Source: Acidimicrobiia bacterium (lineage in GTDB: Bacteria; Acidobacteriota; Terriglobia; Bryobacterales; Bryobacteraceae). From it: a stretch of 64,000 nucleotides of DNA. This document shows, in pieces, positions 1-8,637 of this stretch. How positions within the stretch are numbered: the first letter of the stretch is position 1; each line of letters opens with the position of its first letter. A model generated the notes under the pieces. It worked only from the letters and a program-made list of their open reading frames with translations, did not search any database and had not been told where the DNA came from. Both the position numbers and the translations under genes were made by a program. The DNA lies in contig VFZE01000002.1 in assembly GCA_016871315.1 (NCBI GenBank), positions 230,569 to 294,568 on the forward strand, in the 5' to 3' direction.

Positions 1-909
1 CCCGGTTCCGGTAACTGTCCAATTGGAAACCTCGGCCACAAATTCACTGCGCTGATAGGCGCCGGGCTGAAGTTCCGCCGAATAGGTCCAGCGCATCTTG
101 CGAATTCGATCCGCCGGAACGGTGCGACTGTCGATGGCCGTCAGATTGTTGAGCGGGAGAGTGACTCTCCACTTGCTCGGCGACTGGCCACCGGAAAACT
201 GAATAAACTGCGGGCTCCAGGATTCGGTCTGCGCTCCCGAGACGAAGCCATAGGCGCCAAGCCTGTTGCCGTTCGCGCCGGTTGTGCTGGTGGCCATCGT
301 TTGGCCAGGTCCCACGTAGAACAACTCCACGATGCTTCCGATCCTGGTTGCCTCCAGCGCGGTCGAGAAGGTGTTGACGATGTCCACAACCGCTTGCGCA
401 GCCGACTCCAGCGTGTCGGACGCAGTCACCTGGTAGGTGTAGTGTTCAGTCTGGAAGGAAATCCCGACGTAGTCACCGGCCGTAATGGTGCCTTGCAGCT
501 GCAACTCTGCTTTCGCAGGAACATAACTCCCTTCGATCGGAATCGCGTAATCCTTAAGCCGGACCTTGTAGAAATCCTCCGCTCCCTGATATCGCGTCCA
601 GACGCGCAGAAAAGGCCAGTCCACGGTTGGAAACAGGTCCGAATCCATCGGGATGCAATTGTTCCGAGTTTCCTCATAGCTGAGAACCAGGCCGCTCAAG
701 TTCCCATCCGGCAGATTGCGGAATAGGGGATGCTCGATGACATTATGCTTGTTCCATTCCACCACCGCCCAATCGAACTGTTGCCGCCAGTTCCCCGACA
801 CCCGGAAACCGGTGGGCGAGGATTCACTGAATGCGGCAATGGCCGAAGGCCGCTCGAAATAGACCTGCAGATCGCGATCCGGCCGAAGCTTCTCCAAAAT
901 TTCTGCCAC
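1..909 (-). CDS. Phage tail-associated protein, partial (3' end outside window)
   Basis: An open frame of 303 codons runs to the left edge without a stop, so the C-terminus is missing. It starts with GTG at 909, preceded by AGGAG (916-920) six bases upstream; this ribosome binding site overlaps the stop codon of the gene before it. The protein begins MAEILEKLRPDRDLQVYFER and is rich in Trp, Tyr and beta-type residues, with no catalytic motif or membrane segment that I recognise. It follows the tail-tip gene of a phage structural operon, where fibre, receptor-binding or tail-accessory genes usually sit. That role is inferred from position only; I do not recognise the family. Confidence 0.6.
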   Translation of the reverse strand, partial: MAEILEKLRPDRDLQVYFERPSAIAAFSESSPTGFRVSGNWRQQFDWAVVEWNKHNVIEHPLFRNLPDGNLSGLVLSYEETRNNCIPMDSDLFPTVDWPFLRVWTRYQGAEDFYKVRLKDYAIPIEGSYVPAKAELQLQGTITAGDYVGISFQTEHYTYQVTASDTLESAAQAVVDIVNTFSTALEATRIGSIVELFYVGPGQTMATSTTGANGNRLGAYGFVSGAQTESWSPQFIQFSGGQSPSKWRVTLPLNNLTAIDSRTVPADRIRKMRWTYSAELQPGAYQRSEFVAEVSNWTVTGTG

Positions 910-919
910 GGTGGACTCC

Positions 920-3900
920 TTAGCAGCGGATCGTGACCGTCAAGTCACGCCCGGAAGTGGTCGTAAAGGTTTGGCCCACGGAGGTGACATCCAGCGTCAG
1001 CCGCGCCATGGCAGCCAGCGGCAGCAGGCCAAACCCATCCACGATGTTGGAAATCGTGGCGCCCGCCGGAATCACGAGATTCGCGTAGGGGAGCCCGTCC
1101 TTCTTGAGCGTCAGCTCAATCGGCGCGCCCGTGGGAGCCTCGCCGACGACCGCAAAAACGTCGAGGACCGACCTGGCGGTCTCCACCACCAGCGGCGGGG
1201 CCGCGTTCGTCTGAATGGCCAGGAAGCCTTCCACCTGAATCGCCAGCTGACCGCCGGAAAGAGTTCGCAGGCCATTCTCCACCGTGCCGGTAACGGCAAC
1301 CTTGGAGGTTTCACTATTGCCGCGGCTGTTGGTCATCATCAGGTCCGCTGCCGCCAGCCGGATGTTAGGCAGCAGAATCGGGTAACTATAGCTCCCACTC
1401 GCCGGACTGCCGAAAAAGTCTCGGCTGAGCGGAATAATGAACACTTTGCGCTTCAGGTGATAGACAGCCGTGCCGGCAACATGAGCCACTGGTGCGCTTC
1501 CGTGGGAGCCCCGGAGAACGGTATAGGTCGTACCCCCTCCCGTGACTTGTTGGATCTCGAGAATCTCCTTCTTCACCTGAACCAGATCTCCGGCTTGTCC
1601 ACCGCCCGCGCTCGCCAATACAAGCTGCGTTGTGGCTGAGTCCATGGCCGTGCTCAACGAAAAACTGGTCGGGCTGGATAGCTCTTCCCAGTAATGCAGC
1701 GTCAGCGTGCCGGCGGTGATGGTTCTCGTATTGGTAAGGTCGGTGAAACCGATTCCTCCCACTTCGATAATCCCCCGTCCTTTCGGCGAGAAGGCATAGG
1801 TGGGCGGAGGAGGAACGTCTTGATCAGCGCTTCCGCCCGTCGCGCCCACAATTCGCCATCTCGTCACCGGCGAGAGATCTCGCGCCGATTCCCGTCCCTG
1901 GGCGCTGACCGCGCGCCCGGAGACATGAACCGTTGCCCCTTCGCGATTCGGAACGTCAAACTGAATCGGCGTGGTCTTACCGGCAGCGCCGAAGCGCCAG
2001 CTTGACTCAGCAATGACGAACTTGCTCGTGGCATCCGGCGCGACGTCCCACTTGCGCCGCACGGTAATCGTGTTCGCCGTGTGGGACTGAATTTCCCTTT
2101 CCTGCCCTTTCCCCTTGCCGCTCGTGATGCGCACAGCCATGCCCGCATACTCGTCGGGAATCAGTTGCAGGGAACCTGCGCCGATCGTATCCATGGAGAA
2201 TACCGTCGCCGTGGTTTCCGGAGAGAGTTCCAGCCGCCATTCAAAACGTGCGTGATCGAAGTTCACGTCGGGCGGCCCGCTCAGGGTGGCCGCCAGTCCT
2301 GTGTCCTCGAACAGCGCCGCCGGCGCAACGCCTGACGCGATCCGCAGCAGTTGCTCGGGGCTCTCGCCGCGATACACACGGAACGAAGCCGTGCCGGGCG
2401 AAAAGCGCAGGTCCTGGAGAACCACTTTGTTCGTGTTCGTGCCGGACGGTATCGCCGCGCGGACGATGAAGGATAAAGGACCTTCCCCGCCTTGGCTGTT
2501 TACCGCACTGGCGGCATAATAGTGAACACTTCCCCCGATCAACGTCCCGCCTGTAGAGCTCGTGGCGGGGGAGAGAGAAACGTACGGGATTCCGAGCGAG
2601 TTATCCGTCTGCTTCTCCGGTGGAGTGAATGACACCGTCAGGCTGAGGCTTACTCCTCCATCGGAATTCACCTGGATGTTCTCCACGACGCCGTACTGAG
2701 GCTGCTGACTCGCGTCGAGTTCGCTGCCTAACAGCGGCCGTGGAACCGAGTTGTCTCCGTTCGGCTGGCGGCGCGAAACTCTGCTGCCTCCGCCGATCAT
2801 GTCGGTGTACCAGGAATCCAGGTGAGCCTGTGCTTCTATCACCATGTCGCGGTGATTCAGGCCCGGCGCAAGGCGGATAATCCGGAACAGTTTCCTGACA
2901 AAACCTTCCTTGAGGTAGGTCAGGGTGATCAGGTCTCCCGGCTTCAGCCCAACCCCTTTGGCGCTGGTCTCAAACTGCACGTAGAGGTTTCCCTCGATCG
3001 ACTTGTCCAACTGGCGCTGCAGAATGCGAGCCGCCTGGTGGAAATTTGGAATGCCGTATGCGGGATACGTCAGGCTGACTTCCTGCCCGATGGCTACCGC
3101 GTCCTCCACATCGATAAGGGAAAGGCTGTCCTGCTGGTATTCATTGAACTGGTCCTGAAACTCCAGGCTGTAGCGATTCGCCGTCTCGTGTGTGCCTCGC
3201 GACCACACGCGCACGCTCGATTCCCCATTGCCACGCCGGAGAATCCCGGAGAAGCTACTGCTGCCGTCGCCGAACTCATAAGCCGGCCAGCCGCCGTTCA
3301 ATGCCGCGGTACTGTTGCTGCCCCCGGGTTTCACCGGCTGCTGCATCGCCAGTGTCGCCTCCACTCGCAGCTCCAGAAGACCGTTTGCCCCGTAGACTAA
3401 GTACAGCCCAGCGCCGTTCCGGATTCCACGAATCAAGTCGGCCGCGCTCTTCCTTCGCCGAACGCCCAGGTTGCATTGATACCGGGGCGCCTGAACCGCA
3501 TTGCCGAACAGATCAGAAACCGAGATCAGCTCCGCGCAGTGCGCCGCTGCCTTGGCGAAGCTGGCCAGGTTCATCTCGTCTGCTTTCCAGCCGCTTCGCC
3601 GCAGCAGATCCAGAATCACCCATGCCGGATTGTTCGTAAAGCTGTCCTGCTGGAAGTTCCCGTCCAACCCGTAATGAGGAAGCTTCAGTCCTTCCATCAG
3701 AACGCTGATTCGTGGCAGCGCCCCGCCGTCGTTCACACGATTCGGAACCACAACCGACATGTAGGCCATGCTGCCGTAGGGGTCTCCCAACGGCTGGCCG
3801 CTGCCATCGGTGAAGTCGAGGTTGAAGCCGCCGGTCAGTTCACCATGGGTGACCGTGTTGAACCAGCCGGTGGAAGTCATATTCTGCCCGCTGACGCCCT

Positions 3901-4849
3901 GCGGAATATCGATCCCGTTGACCACCACTTTCACTACGCGGTTGATTTCGCCCGCCCCCAGCAGTACTTCCATGCGCGTCAGGTTTCCGTCGTTTCTGGA
4001 ATAGACGATGAGCGGCTGCATCCACACGGTCCCATAGTTGAGCGGAACAAAATCGTTGTACCGGGCCTGGTTGTCGATCACCGGTGATTCGCGCAGCCCT
4101 TTTTCACCCTGCCCGCGAACGAGGATCGACGCCGGGACGAACTCAATCCCCCCGAAGCGCCGGGTAGGACGGCTTTGAGAGTCCTGATTGAACATGCCGC
4201 GCTGTTCACAGGAGGCGCGCGTGTAGTCGCAACTCGTGTAGGGGGCAGTTCCGTTAAGACTGCCGAGTCCTCCGGTCAGGTCCGCCGAATAGCCGCACCG
4301 GAAGAACGGCGAATACTTTCCACGGTCTCCTCCGTCCACTGCTTCCTGCCTTTGTTCCACGGTTGCCGGGAAGGTCCATGGGCATCGGCGTTGAATGCGG
4401 ATGTCGGGCAGCAGCATCCGCTGAAGGCTCAGCCGATTCGTAAAGCTGACTCTGAGGTAATCTTCCGTGATGTCCTCGGCCGCGTTCGCGATACCACGGA
4501 AAAGAACCATCCCTTCGGAGGCAGCCTGGCCCAGCCGCAGATCGAAAAACAGGAACGTTGCCGTCAGCCGGGCGCCACGAAATCCCGCGTTGTGCTCAAT
4601 CTGGGAGAACTGAGAGTCGGCGTTGGCCAAGGTCAGCGACAACTTGGAAACCGCATCAATCCCTTCATCAGAACCCGTGCGCGACTCGAACAGATTGTGG
4701 CGAAGCACTCGCGGCAGGTAAGTCTTGCCGCTATGTACCACTTTGTGGGTGCTCCAGTGCTTTTCCTCTCCGTCCGGTAGCACACAATCGAAAAGGATTA
4801 AGGGCGTCTGAGTGACAACCTGTTCTTTGATCTCGGATATGGTCGGCAT
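920..4849 (-). CDS. Tail tip/baseplate hub protein, gpL-like N-terminus fused to J-like hub
   Basis: This 1309-residue protein is probably the central tail tip that contacts the cell. Residues 1-240 resemble the lambda gpL/BR0599 (DUF2163-like) minor tail family and contain Cys156, Cys185, Cys207 and Cys214, followed by RRFGGIEF; the last two Cys are seven apart and precede an RFGG-type motif, as in gpL proteins that hold an iron-sulfur cluster. Residues of roughly 380-700 look like the J hub (NNPAWVILDLLRRSG, CNLGVRRRKSAADLIRGI). The C-terminal half has fibronectin-like repeats and a beta-rich end. In lambda L and J are separate genes, so the fusion is notable. The next gene starts 10 bases past its stop, and it lies 6 bases after the preceding tail gene, consistent with one operon. 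Confidence 0.75.
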   Translation of the reverse strand: MPTISEIKEQVVTQTPLILFDCVLPDGEEKHWSTHKVVHSGKTYLPRVLRHNLFESRTGSDEGIDAVSKLSLTLANADSQFSQIEHNAGFRGARLTATFLFFDLRLGQAASEGMVLFRGIANAAEDITEDYLRVSFTNRLSLQRMLLPDIRIQRRCPWTFPATVEQRQEAVDGGDRGKYSPFFRCGYSADLTGGLGSLNGTAPYTSCDYTRASCEQRGMFNQDSQSRPTRRFGGIEFVPASILVRGQGEKGLRESPVIDNQARYNDFVPLNYGTVWMQPLIVYSRNDGNLTRMEVLLGAGEINRVVKVVVNGIDIPQGVSGQNMTSTGWFNTVTHGELTGGFNLDFTDGSGQPLGDPYGSMAYMSVVVPNRVNDGGALPRISVLMEGLKLPHYGLDGNFQQDSFTNNPAWVILDLLRRSGWKADEMNLASFAKAAAHCAELISVSDLFGNAVQAPRYQCNLGVRRRKSAADLIRGIRNGAGLYLVYGANGLLELRVEATLAMQQPVKPGGSNSTAALNGGWPAYEFGDGSSSFSGILRRGNGESSVRVWSRGTHETANRYSLEFQDQFNEYQQDSLSLIDVEDAVAIGQEVSLTYPAYGIPNFHQAARILQRQLDKSIEGNLYVQFETSAKGVGLKPGDLITLTYLKEGFVRKLFRIIRLAPGLNHRDMVIEAQAHLDSWYTDMIGGGSRVSRRQPNGDNSVPRPLLGSELDASQQPQYGVVENIQVNSDGGVSLSLTVSFTPPEKQTDNSLGIPYVSLSPATSSTGGTLIGGSVHYYAASAVNSQGGEGPLSFIVRAAIPSGTNTNKVVLQDLRFSPGTASFRVYRGESPEQLLRIASGVAPAALFEDTGLAATLSGPPDVNFDHARFEWRLELSPETTATVFSMDTIGAGSLQLIPDEYAGMAVRITSGKGKGQEREIQSHTANTITVRRKWDVAPDATSKFVIAESSWRFGAAGKTTPIQFDVPNREGATVHVSGRAVSAQGRESARDLSPVTRWRIVGATGGSADQDVPPPPTYAFSPKGRGIIEVGGIGFTDLTNTRTITAGTLTLHYWEELSSPTSFSLSTAMDSATTQLVLASAGGGQAGDLVQVKKEILEIQQVTGGGTTYTVLRGSHGSAPVAHVAGTAVYHLKRKVFIIPLSRDFFGSPASGSYSYPILLPNIRLAAADLMMTNSRGNSETSKVAVTGTVENGLRTLSGGQLAIQVEGFLAIQTNAAPPLVVETARSVLDVFAVVGEAPTGAPIELTLKKDGLPYANLVIPAGATISNIVDGFGLLPLAAMARLTLDVTSVGQTFTTTSGRDLTVTIRC

Positions 4850-4855
4850 TCTTTG

Positions 4856-5653
4856 TTACCCCTCAAAACCTGACGTGATTCGAACTTTGGTGGAAAACTG
4901 ATTCGGGCCGTCCGACATCAGGAACAACTCGTCCTGGTCGAACCTTGCCAGCGGAAAGACTCCGCCCCACGAGCTGGTCTTCTTGTACGGCGAAGGTTCT
5001 ATCTGGGCCTCGGCTTGGAGTCCAAACACATCCACGATTCCTCCCGCCGGCAGCTCCAGTTCGAACCAGACGGGCACTTCTGCCACTGCAAGGCCGGCTG
5101 TCAGGTGAACCCGGCGCCAAGTGCTTGTAACGGGGTAGGTGCTTTCGTTCGCGGCGCTAGCCGAGCGGACTCGAAGCGTAATTGCTCCTGACGTGGTGTG
5201 CCGCACGTTCAGACTGAAGCAGTATTGATAGGCGCCGGTCAGTGCCACCGCCTGGCGCATCCCCTGTACCGCCAGGCTTTGATTCGTCAGCCTGCTCGCG
5301 CGTTGGGTTCCATGGGGGTCCTGGAATCCGGCAGCAGCCTGCAACAGTGGATCGCGATTCCAGGCCGCTTCGTTAAACTCTTCGCTTCGGGCAAGAAGGT
5401 TACCGGCAGGATCGGCGAAGACGAAGGTTTCCAGCCTCCCCTCACTCTCCTCAAAGAACGCGCGCAGATTGGAAGCCTCCTGTTCAGCCAGTCCTCGATA
5501 CTCCAACTCCCAATCAAGTACGCCGGAGTATTGGTCCGGCATTTTCGTTTGATGCCCATCCCGGCTCGTGTTGGTGATCGTCCTTAGCCGACGCTTCCTC
5601 GCAAGCGGGTAGTGCGCCAAGGCGCCAGTTGGTAACTGCGGATAGTACCTCAT
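4856..5653 (-). CDS. M-like/DUF2460-like minor tail protein with C-terminal glycan-binding-type domain
   Basis: This is a 265-residue minor tail protein. Residues 1-85 align with the whole first part of the neighbouring 119-residue protein (FPRLKTGAVLQYP there, YPQLPTGALAHYP here; both have a Phe-x-Phe-x-Asp-Pro or similar motif near residue 80), so the two are paralogues. From about residue 85 on it has a separate module, NLLARSEEFNEAAW to FGLQAEAQIEPSPYKKT. This pattern is typical of beta-jelly-roll carbohydrate-binding modules attached to phage tail proteins. A role in distal tail assembly plus surface glycan contact is inferred. It ends 6 bases before the tail tip gene. Confidence 0.65.
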   Translation of the reverse strand: MRYYPQLPTGALAHYPLARKRRLRTITNTSRDGHQTKMPDQYSGVLDWELEYRGLAEQEASNLRAFFEESEGRLETFVFADPAGNLLARSEEFNEAAWNRDPLLQAAAGFQDPHGTQRASRLTNQSLAVQGMRQAVALTGAYQYCFSLNVRHTTSGAITLRVRSASAANESTYPVTSTWRRVHLTAGLAVAEVPVWFELELPAGGIVDVFGLQAEAQIEPSPYKKTSSWGGVFPLARFDQDELFLMSDGPNQFSTKVRITSGFEG

Positions 5654-5654
5654 A

Positions 5655-6014
5655 TCAGCTCCTGTTCTGACTCACCACGAGGTCAATTCGGCAATCTCCC
5701 GTTTCGAGAAAGCGGGCCAGCACTTCTTCGCTTTCCAGGCTGCAGGATTCGTAAGTAACCTCTTCCCACGGGTCGAAAAACGAAAAGGTGCCCGTCTGCC
5801 CTTGATTCGTACGGTAGAAGTCATCCAGAGCAAGAAACTCCCCTTCCGTCAGGTGTCGTAGCGAGACGATCCAGCGCCTCAAAACGACGCCTCGATCCCG
5901 GAATCGTTGCTCCGTGCCGTCCAGGAACCGATGAACTTGCGTAGTAAACGACAAGCCTTTCGTGGCGGGATATTGTAGGACAGCGCCTGTCTTCAGCCGG
6001 GGAAATTCGCTCAT
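5655..6014 (-). CDS. M-like/DUF2460-like minor tail protein
   Basis: This 119-residue protein resembles minor tail proteins of the lambda gpM/DUF2460 type, which form the distal ring between tail tube and tip. Features seen are YPATKGLSFTTQVHRFLDGTEQ, a conserved central Trp (VLRRWIVSL) and GTFSFFDPWEEV. It lies 3 bases after the tape-measure candidate and one base before its paralogue, so the three are likely co-translated. The placement, H-like, M-like, then L/J-like, matches the gene order of lambdoid siphophage tails. Confidence 0.65.
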   Translation of the reverse strand: MSEFPRLKTGAVLQYPATKGLSFTTQVHRFLDGTEQRFRDRGVVLRRWIVSLRHLTEGEFLALDDFYRTNQGQTGTFSFFDPWEEVTYESCSLESEEVLARFLETGDCRIDLVVSQNRS

Positions 6015-6017
6015 CGC

Positions 6018-6758
6018 TTATAGCTCCGCAATTACGTCGTTCAAGGAGTGCATGTGCAGCATGGCGTCCCGGACGGCCTCCGCGATGCTTTCGCTATGGT
6101 CCATGAATGAGCGGCTGTCAATGGCTTGCACATTGATCGTGATCGCCGGCATGGAACGGCCGAACTCGGATCCGCTGCGGCGCGGTGTTCCCATGAGTCC
6201 ATAGCTCACTTCATCCAATCCCGTTGTGCCGTCCCTCCTCACCGCTCCCTCAACCCGAATCGGAGCCGGAGCGAGGTATGGCGGCAAGGAAGGAGGTTCC
6301 GATGGTGATCCGCCTCCGAAAAGTTTTGCCAGTCCGCGAATCACCGGCGATAGCGTCAGCGTACTTCCGATTCCGCCGAATAGATTCTTGAAGCCTTCCG
6401 CGATTGCATTGCTTGAATCGGAAGAACTGCTGGTGGAAGTCCTGGCTCCGCCCTGCATCGCTTGCGTTTGCCGCTCATTGGTCTGCCGCAGTTCCCGCGT
6501 CTGTGCTGTCAGTTGAGACAGCTGCTCTCCCAGCACTCTCGCCGTTTCACTCTCTTCGGAGGTCTGGCTGGCGTCGCTCGAGGATTCACGCGTTCCGTTC
6601 GATTCCACCTCGGATATGGCACCGAGGATTTGGGTCAATGGGCGCAAATTATGGTTCGGCCCCGATTCGCTGAATCCAATCCCGAAGGACTCCGAGCTAT
6701 CGCCGGATGCAGCACCGGTCAGGCTTAGCAGCCTTTTTCGAACTTCATCTTTGGTCAT
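6018..6758 (-). CDS. Short tape-measure-like tail protein
   Basis: The gene sits exactly where the tape measure gene is expected, after the G/GT pair and before the M-like genes, but codes for only 246 residues. Residues 1-110 are Ser/Glu/Gln-rich with a short coiled-coil stretch (LGEQLSQLTAQTRELRQT). Residues 115-145 contain a glycine-rich apolar segment (GFKNLFGGIGSTLT). The C-terminus has ITINVQAIDSRSFMDHSESI, a pattern I associate with the ends of short tape-measure proteins of tailed phages and GTAs. If it is the tape measure, the tail would be very short. It overlaps the end of the GT extension by 14 bases. Alternative: an accessory tail protein, with the real tape measure absent. Confidence 0.5.
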   Translation of the reverse strand: MTKDEVRKRLLSLTGAASGDSSESFGIGFSESGPNHNLRPLTQILGAISEVESNGTRESSSDASQTSEESETARVLGEQLSQLTAQTRELRQTNERQTQAMQGGARTSTSSSSDSSNAIAEGFKNLFGGIGSTLTLSPVIRGLAKLFGGGSPSEPPSLPPYLAPAPIRVEGAVRRDGTTGLDEVSYGLMGTPRRSGSEFGRSMPAITINVQAIDSRSFMDHSESIAEAVRDAMLHMHSLNDVIAEL

Positions 6759-7107
6759 CGTTTCTCTCCTTAGCCAGCTCCGCTTCCAGGACGCAGAAGG
6801 CTTCCACTTTTCGGGCGGGCCATTCCGGGCTTACCGTTCCGCCCAGTCTCTTCCACACAAAGAACTCCTCAATCCAGGCGAGGCTTTGTGGCGTGATCAA
6901 CGACTTTGGGCAGGAGTCCGCTGTGACGCCATTTCTCGCCCAGATAATCGGTGGAGCTTCGTGGGATTGCTCCTCAATCCATCCGCATCTGCGCTTGGAT
7001 TCCAGACCGCTTTGCCGGCAACTATCGCATGTCCACGCGGCCTGGTTTGCGTGCTGGAAATGGAATGCGACGATCAGTTTTTTCGTTCGGCTTCGCTCAG
7101 ATGGCAC
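6745..7107 (-). CDS. Tail assembly chaperone T-domain, expressed as -1 frameshift extension (gpGT-like)
   Basis: This frame overlaps the end of the upstream gene and lies in its -1 frame. It can be read by slippage at A AAA AAC (7077-7083), giving a product of about 231 residues in which the G part continues into LIVAFHFQHANQ. The frame also has a GTG at 7107 with only a weak AAGG upstream, so independent initiation is less likely. The extension has a Cys cluster (TCDSCRQ then RRCGW) that could bind a metal. In lambda the GT fusion recruits tail tube and tape measure during assembly; the same role is inferred from position and from the frameshift. Confidence 0.7.
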   Translation of the reverse strand: MPSERSRTKKLIVAFHFQHANQAAWTCDSCRQSGLESKRRCGWIEEQSHEAPPIIWARNGVTADSCPKSLITPQSLAWIEEFFVWKRLGGTVSPEWPARKVEAFCVLEAELAKERNDDQR

Positions 7108-7439
7108 TCGGCCTTCACGGCCGCCACCATCTCCTGGGTAAGGGTTTCCGGCCCTTTGCTGATTACCAGCTCAGGGCCGGCCTCCTCCCCGTCAATTCGA
7201 AGACCGTGCACCTCCACCAGACCCCACTGCAAGTACAGCCGGTCCATCTCCTGGCTGATCAATGCGGCCTGAACCTGGTCGTCCCAGCTGGAGCCGGCCT
7301 TCAAAAACTCGCACTTCTGTCCCAACTCCCGAACCATTCGCGTCAATTCAATTCGCCGGGACATGGACATGCGCGCCACGCGAAACGTGACACCCGGCGC
7401 TGTTTTCGATTCATGCCGCACCGTGCTTGCGTGTTCCAT
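7074..7439 (-). CDS. Tail assembly chaperone, gpG-like
   Basis: This 121-residue soluble protein lies directly after the tail tube gene and before the tape-measure candidate, the standard place of the G chaperone. It begins MEHASTVRHESKTAPGVTFR and contains basic and amphipathic helices (MSRRIELTRMVRELG), with no membrane segment. It ends ...ERKN-stop, where the last codons form the slippery heptamer A AAA AAC in the correct phase, followed at once by TGA. Sequence similarity to known G proteins is weak by eye; the assignment rests on synteny and the frameshift site. Confidence 0.7.
   Translation of the reverse strand: MEHASTVRHESKTAPGVTFRVARMSMSRRIELTRMVRELGQKCEFLKAGSSWDDQVQAALISQEMDRLYLQWGLVEVHGLRIDGEEAGPELVISKGPETLTQEMVAAVKAECHLSEAERKN
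7077..7083 (-). promoter_or_regulatory. -1 programmed ribosomal frameshift site (A AAA AAC)
   Basis: On the minus strand the end of the gpG-like gene reads CGA AAA AAC TGA. The heptamer A AAA AAC fits the X XXY YYZ rule in the zero frame and ends one base before the TGA stop. Slippage by -1 enters the open frame ending at 6745. Lambda and many other tailed phages use such a site between their G and T frames to make a minor fusion product. I did not identify a downstream stem-loop or pseudoknot with certainty. Confidence 0.8.
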
Positions 7440-7442
7440 GAC

Positions 7443-8615
7443 CTACCCGAATGCAATCACAAGCTCGTCATTGGATGTTCCCTGCGCACGGCTGCCGCTG
7501 AATCGCCACTGCAGACTCTTGTCTCTATCATCGAATTCCGGTACTGTGGGAACCACACCCTTCATGTAGACCCCACAGAGTTGACTTCCCTGCTGGCCCA
7601 ATTGCAACATGATCGGGATTGGCGATCTCTGCCGCGCGGCCTGATACAAGGCGGTGGTTTCCGGCTCGTCGTTGCCATAGATGCGGAAATTCATCTCCAC
7701 TCTCCGGCGGCCCGCCACCAGGCACTGCGGAGTATCGGAGCCGAACTCGTGATGACGGCCCTCCAAATCGTTGTCCAGAATGATTTCAGCTTCCAGCAGC
7801 GAGAAGAACTCGCTTGGTACGTTGCCCATCCACGCTTGGCCGAGGTTGCCAGGAACAACTGTGTAGTTCCATTCCCCGATCGCTGGTTCAGTGGGGAATG
7901 AAACCAGACCGGCCTGATTGGCGGTATGGGTCGCGCTATCGACCAGGTCTTTGGCGATCCCGGAGAATCGAAACGCGTGGAAGTCTCCATTCACGCCAAT
8001 CCGAAGCCGGTCCACTCCGCACCCAGCTAGTATTCGCTGAACCGCGCTTTGCGGATCCCAATAATCGTGGATGCTCACGCTGGGCAGTTCGGTGGCCGGC
8101 AGATAGGTGACCGTCGGTCCTATCAGGCTTGCCTGAGCAGGGGTCTTGCGAAACGGAGAATTGATGACTACAGAGACTGGATCGACGATGGCGTCTACAA
8201 AGCGCAGTTCGCCCTCGCACTCGATCGCCTGATCCGCCACCAGCCCATGCGGCGCTAAGAACGTCAACTGCGTTTCCCCTGTGACTGACTGCAAGGTTCC
8301 GCCGGAAAAGAACACCGGGGCTCCCCCTAAGGCAGCTTGAAACAGAGGCCCATATGCGGGTTCTCCAGCCGGCTCACTCCAGCTCGTCAGGAATGTCTCC
8401 AACTCAAACGAGGTGCGTTTCCGGAACCCCGGCGGTAGCCCGATGAACGTCCGTCCGCCGGTCTTGTCACGCCGCTCCGGCAGTTCCTGTTGATGATGCA
8501 TGGCCAGGCGCACGGCGGGAATCCGATTGGCCTCAGTAACCTGGGCTGCGATGCCGTAACCGCTCTCCAGCGACGTGTAGAAGCGATTATTTCTTGACGA
8601 TATGTAACATGCCAT
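7443..8615 (-). CDS. Tail tube (major tail) protein
   Basis: This 390-residue protein begins MACYISSRNNRFYTSLE and contains long beta-rich stretches with few charged helices, as expected of a tail tube subunit. It lies between the tail terminator candidate and the G/GT chaperones, the position of V in lambda. It is longer than a minimal tube protein (about 150-250 residues), so extra surface domains are likely: residues about 95-190 (VTGETQLTFLAPHGL) look like an inserted beta domain. The C-terminal part (GRRRVEMNFRIYGNDE) is followed by SLQWRFSGSRAQGTSNDELV. Function is inferred from synteny. Confidence 0.6.
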   Translation of the reverse strand: MACYISSRNNRFYTSLESGYGIAAQVTEANRIPAVRLAMHHQQELPERRDKTGGRTFIGLPPGFRKRTSFELETFLTSWSEPAGEPAYGPLFQAALGGAPVFFSGGTLQSVTGETQLTFLAPHGLVADQAIECEGELRFVDAIVDPVSVVINSPFRKTPAQASLIGPTVTYLPATELPSVSIHDYWDPQSAVQRILAGCGVDRLRIGVNGDFHAFRFSGIAKDLVDSATHTANQAGLVSFPTEPAIGEWNYTVVPGNLGQAWMGNVPSEFFSLLEAEIILDNDLEGRHHEFGSDTPQCLVAGRRRVEMNFRIYGNDEPETTALYQAARQRSPIPIMLQLGQQGSQLCGVYMKGVVPTVPEFDDRDKSLQWRFSGSRAQGTSNDELVIAFG

Positions 8616-8637
8616 TTGTTATGACCTCTTTGTTGAA

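Noticed and set aside
6745..7107. Independent gene starting at GTG 7107
   Set aside because: The weak ribosome binding site and the perfect slippery heptamer make a frameshift extension of the upstream gene the better reading.
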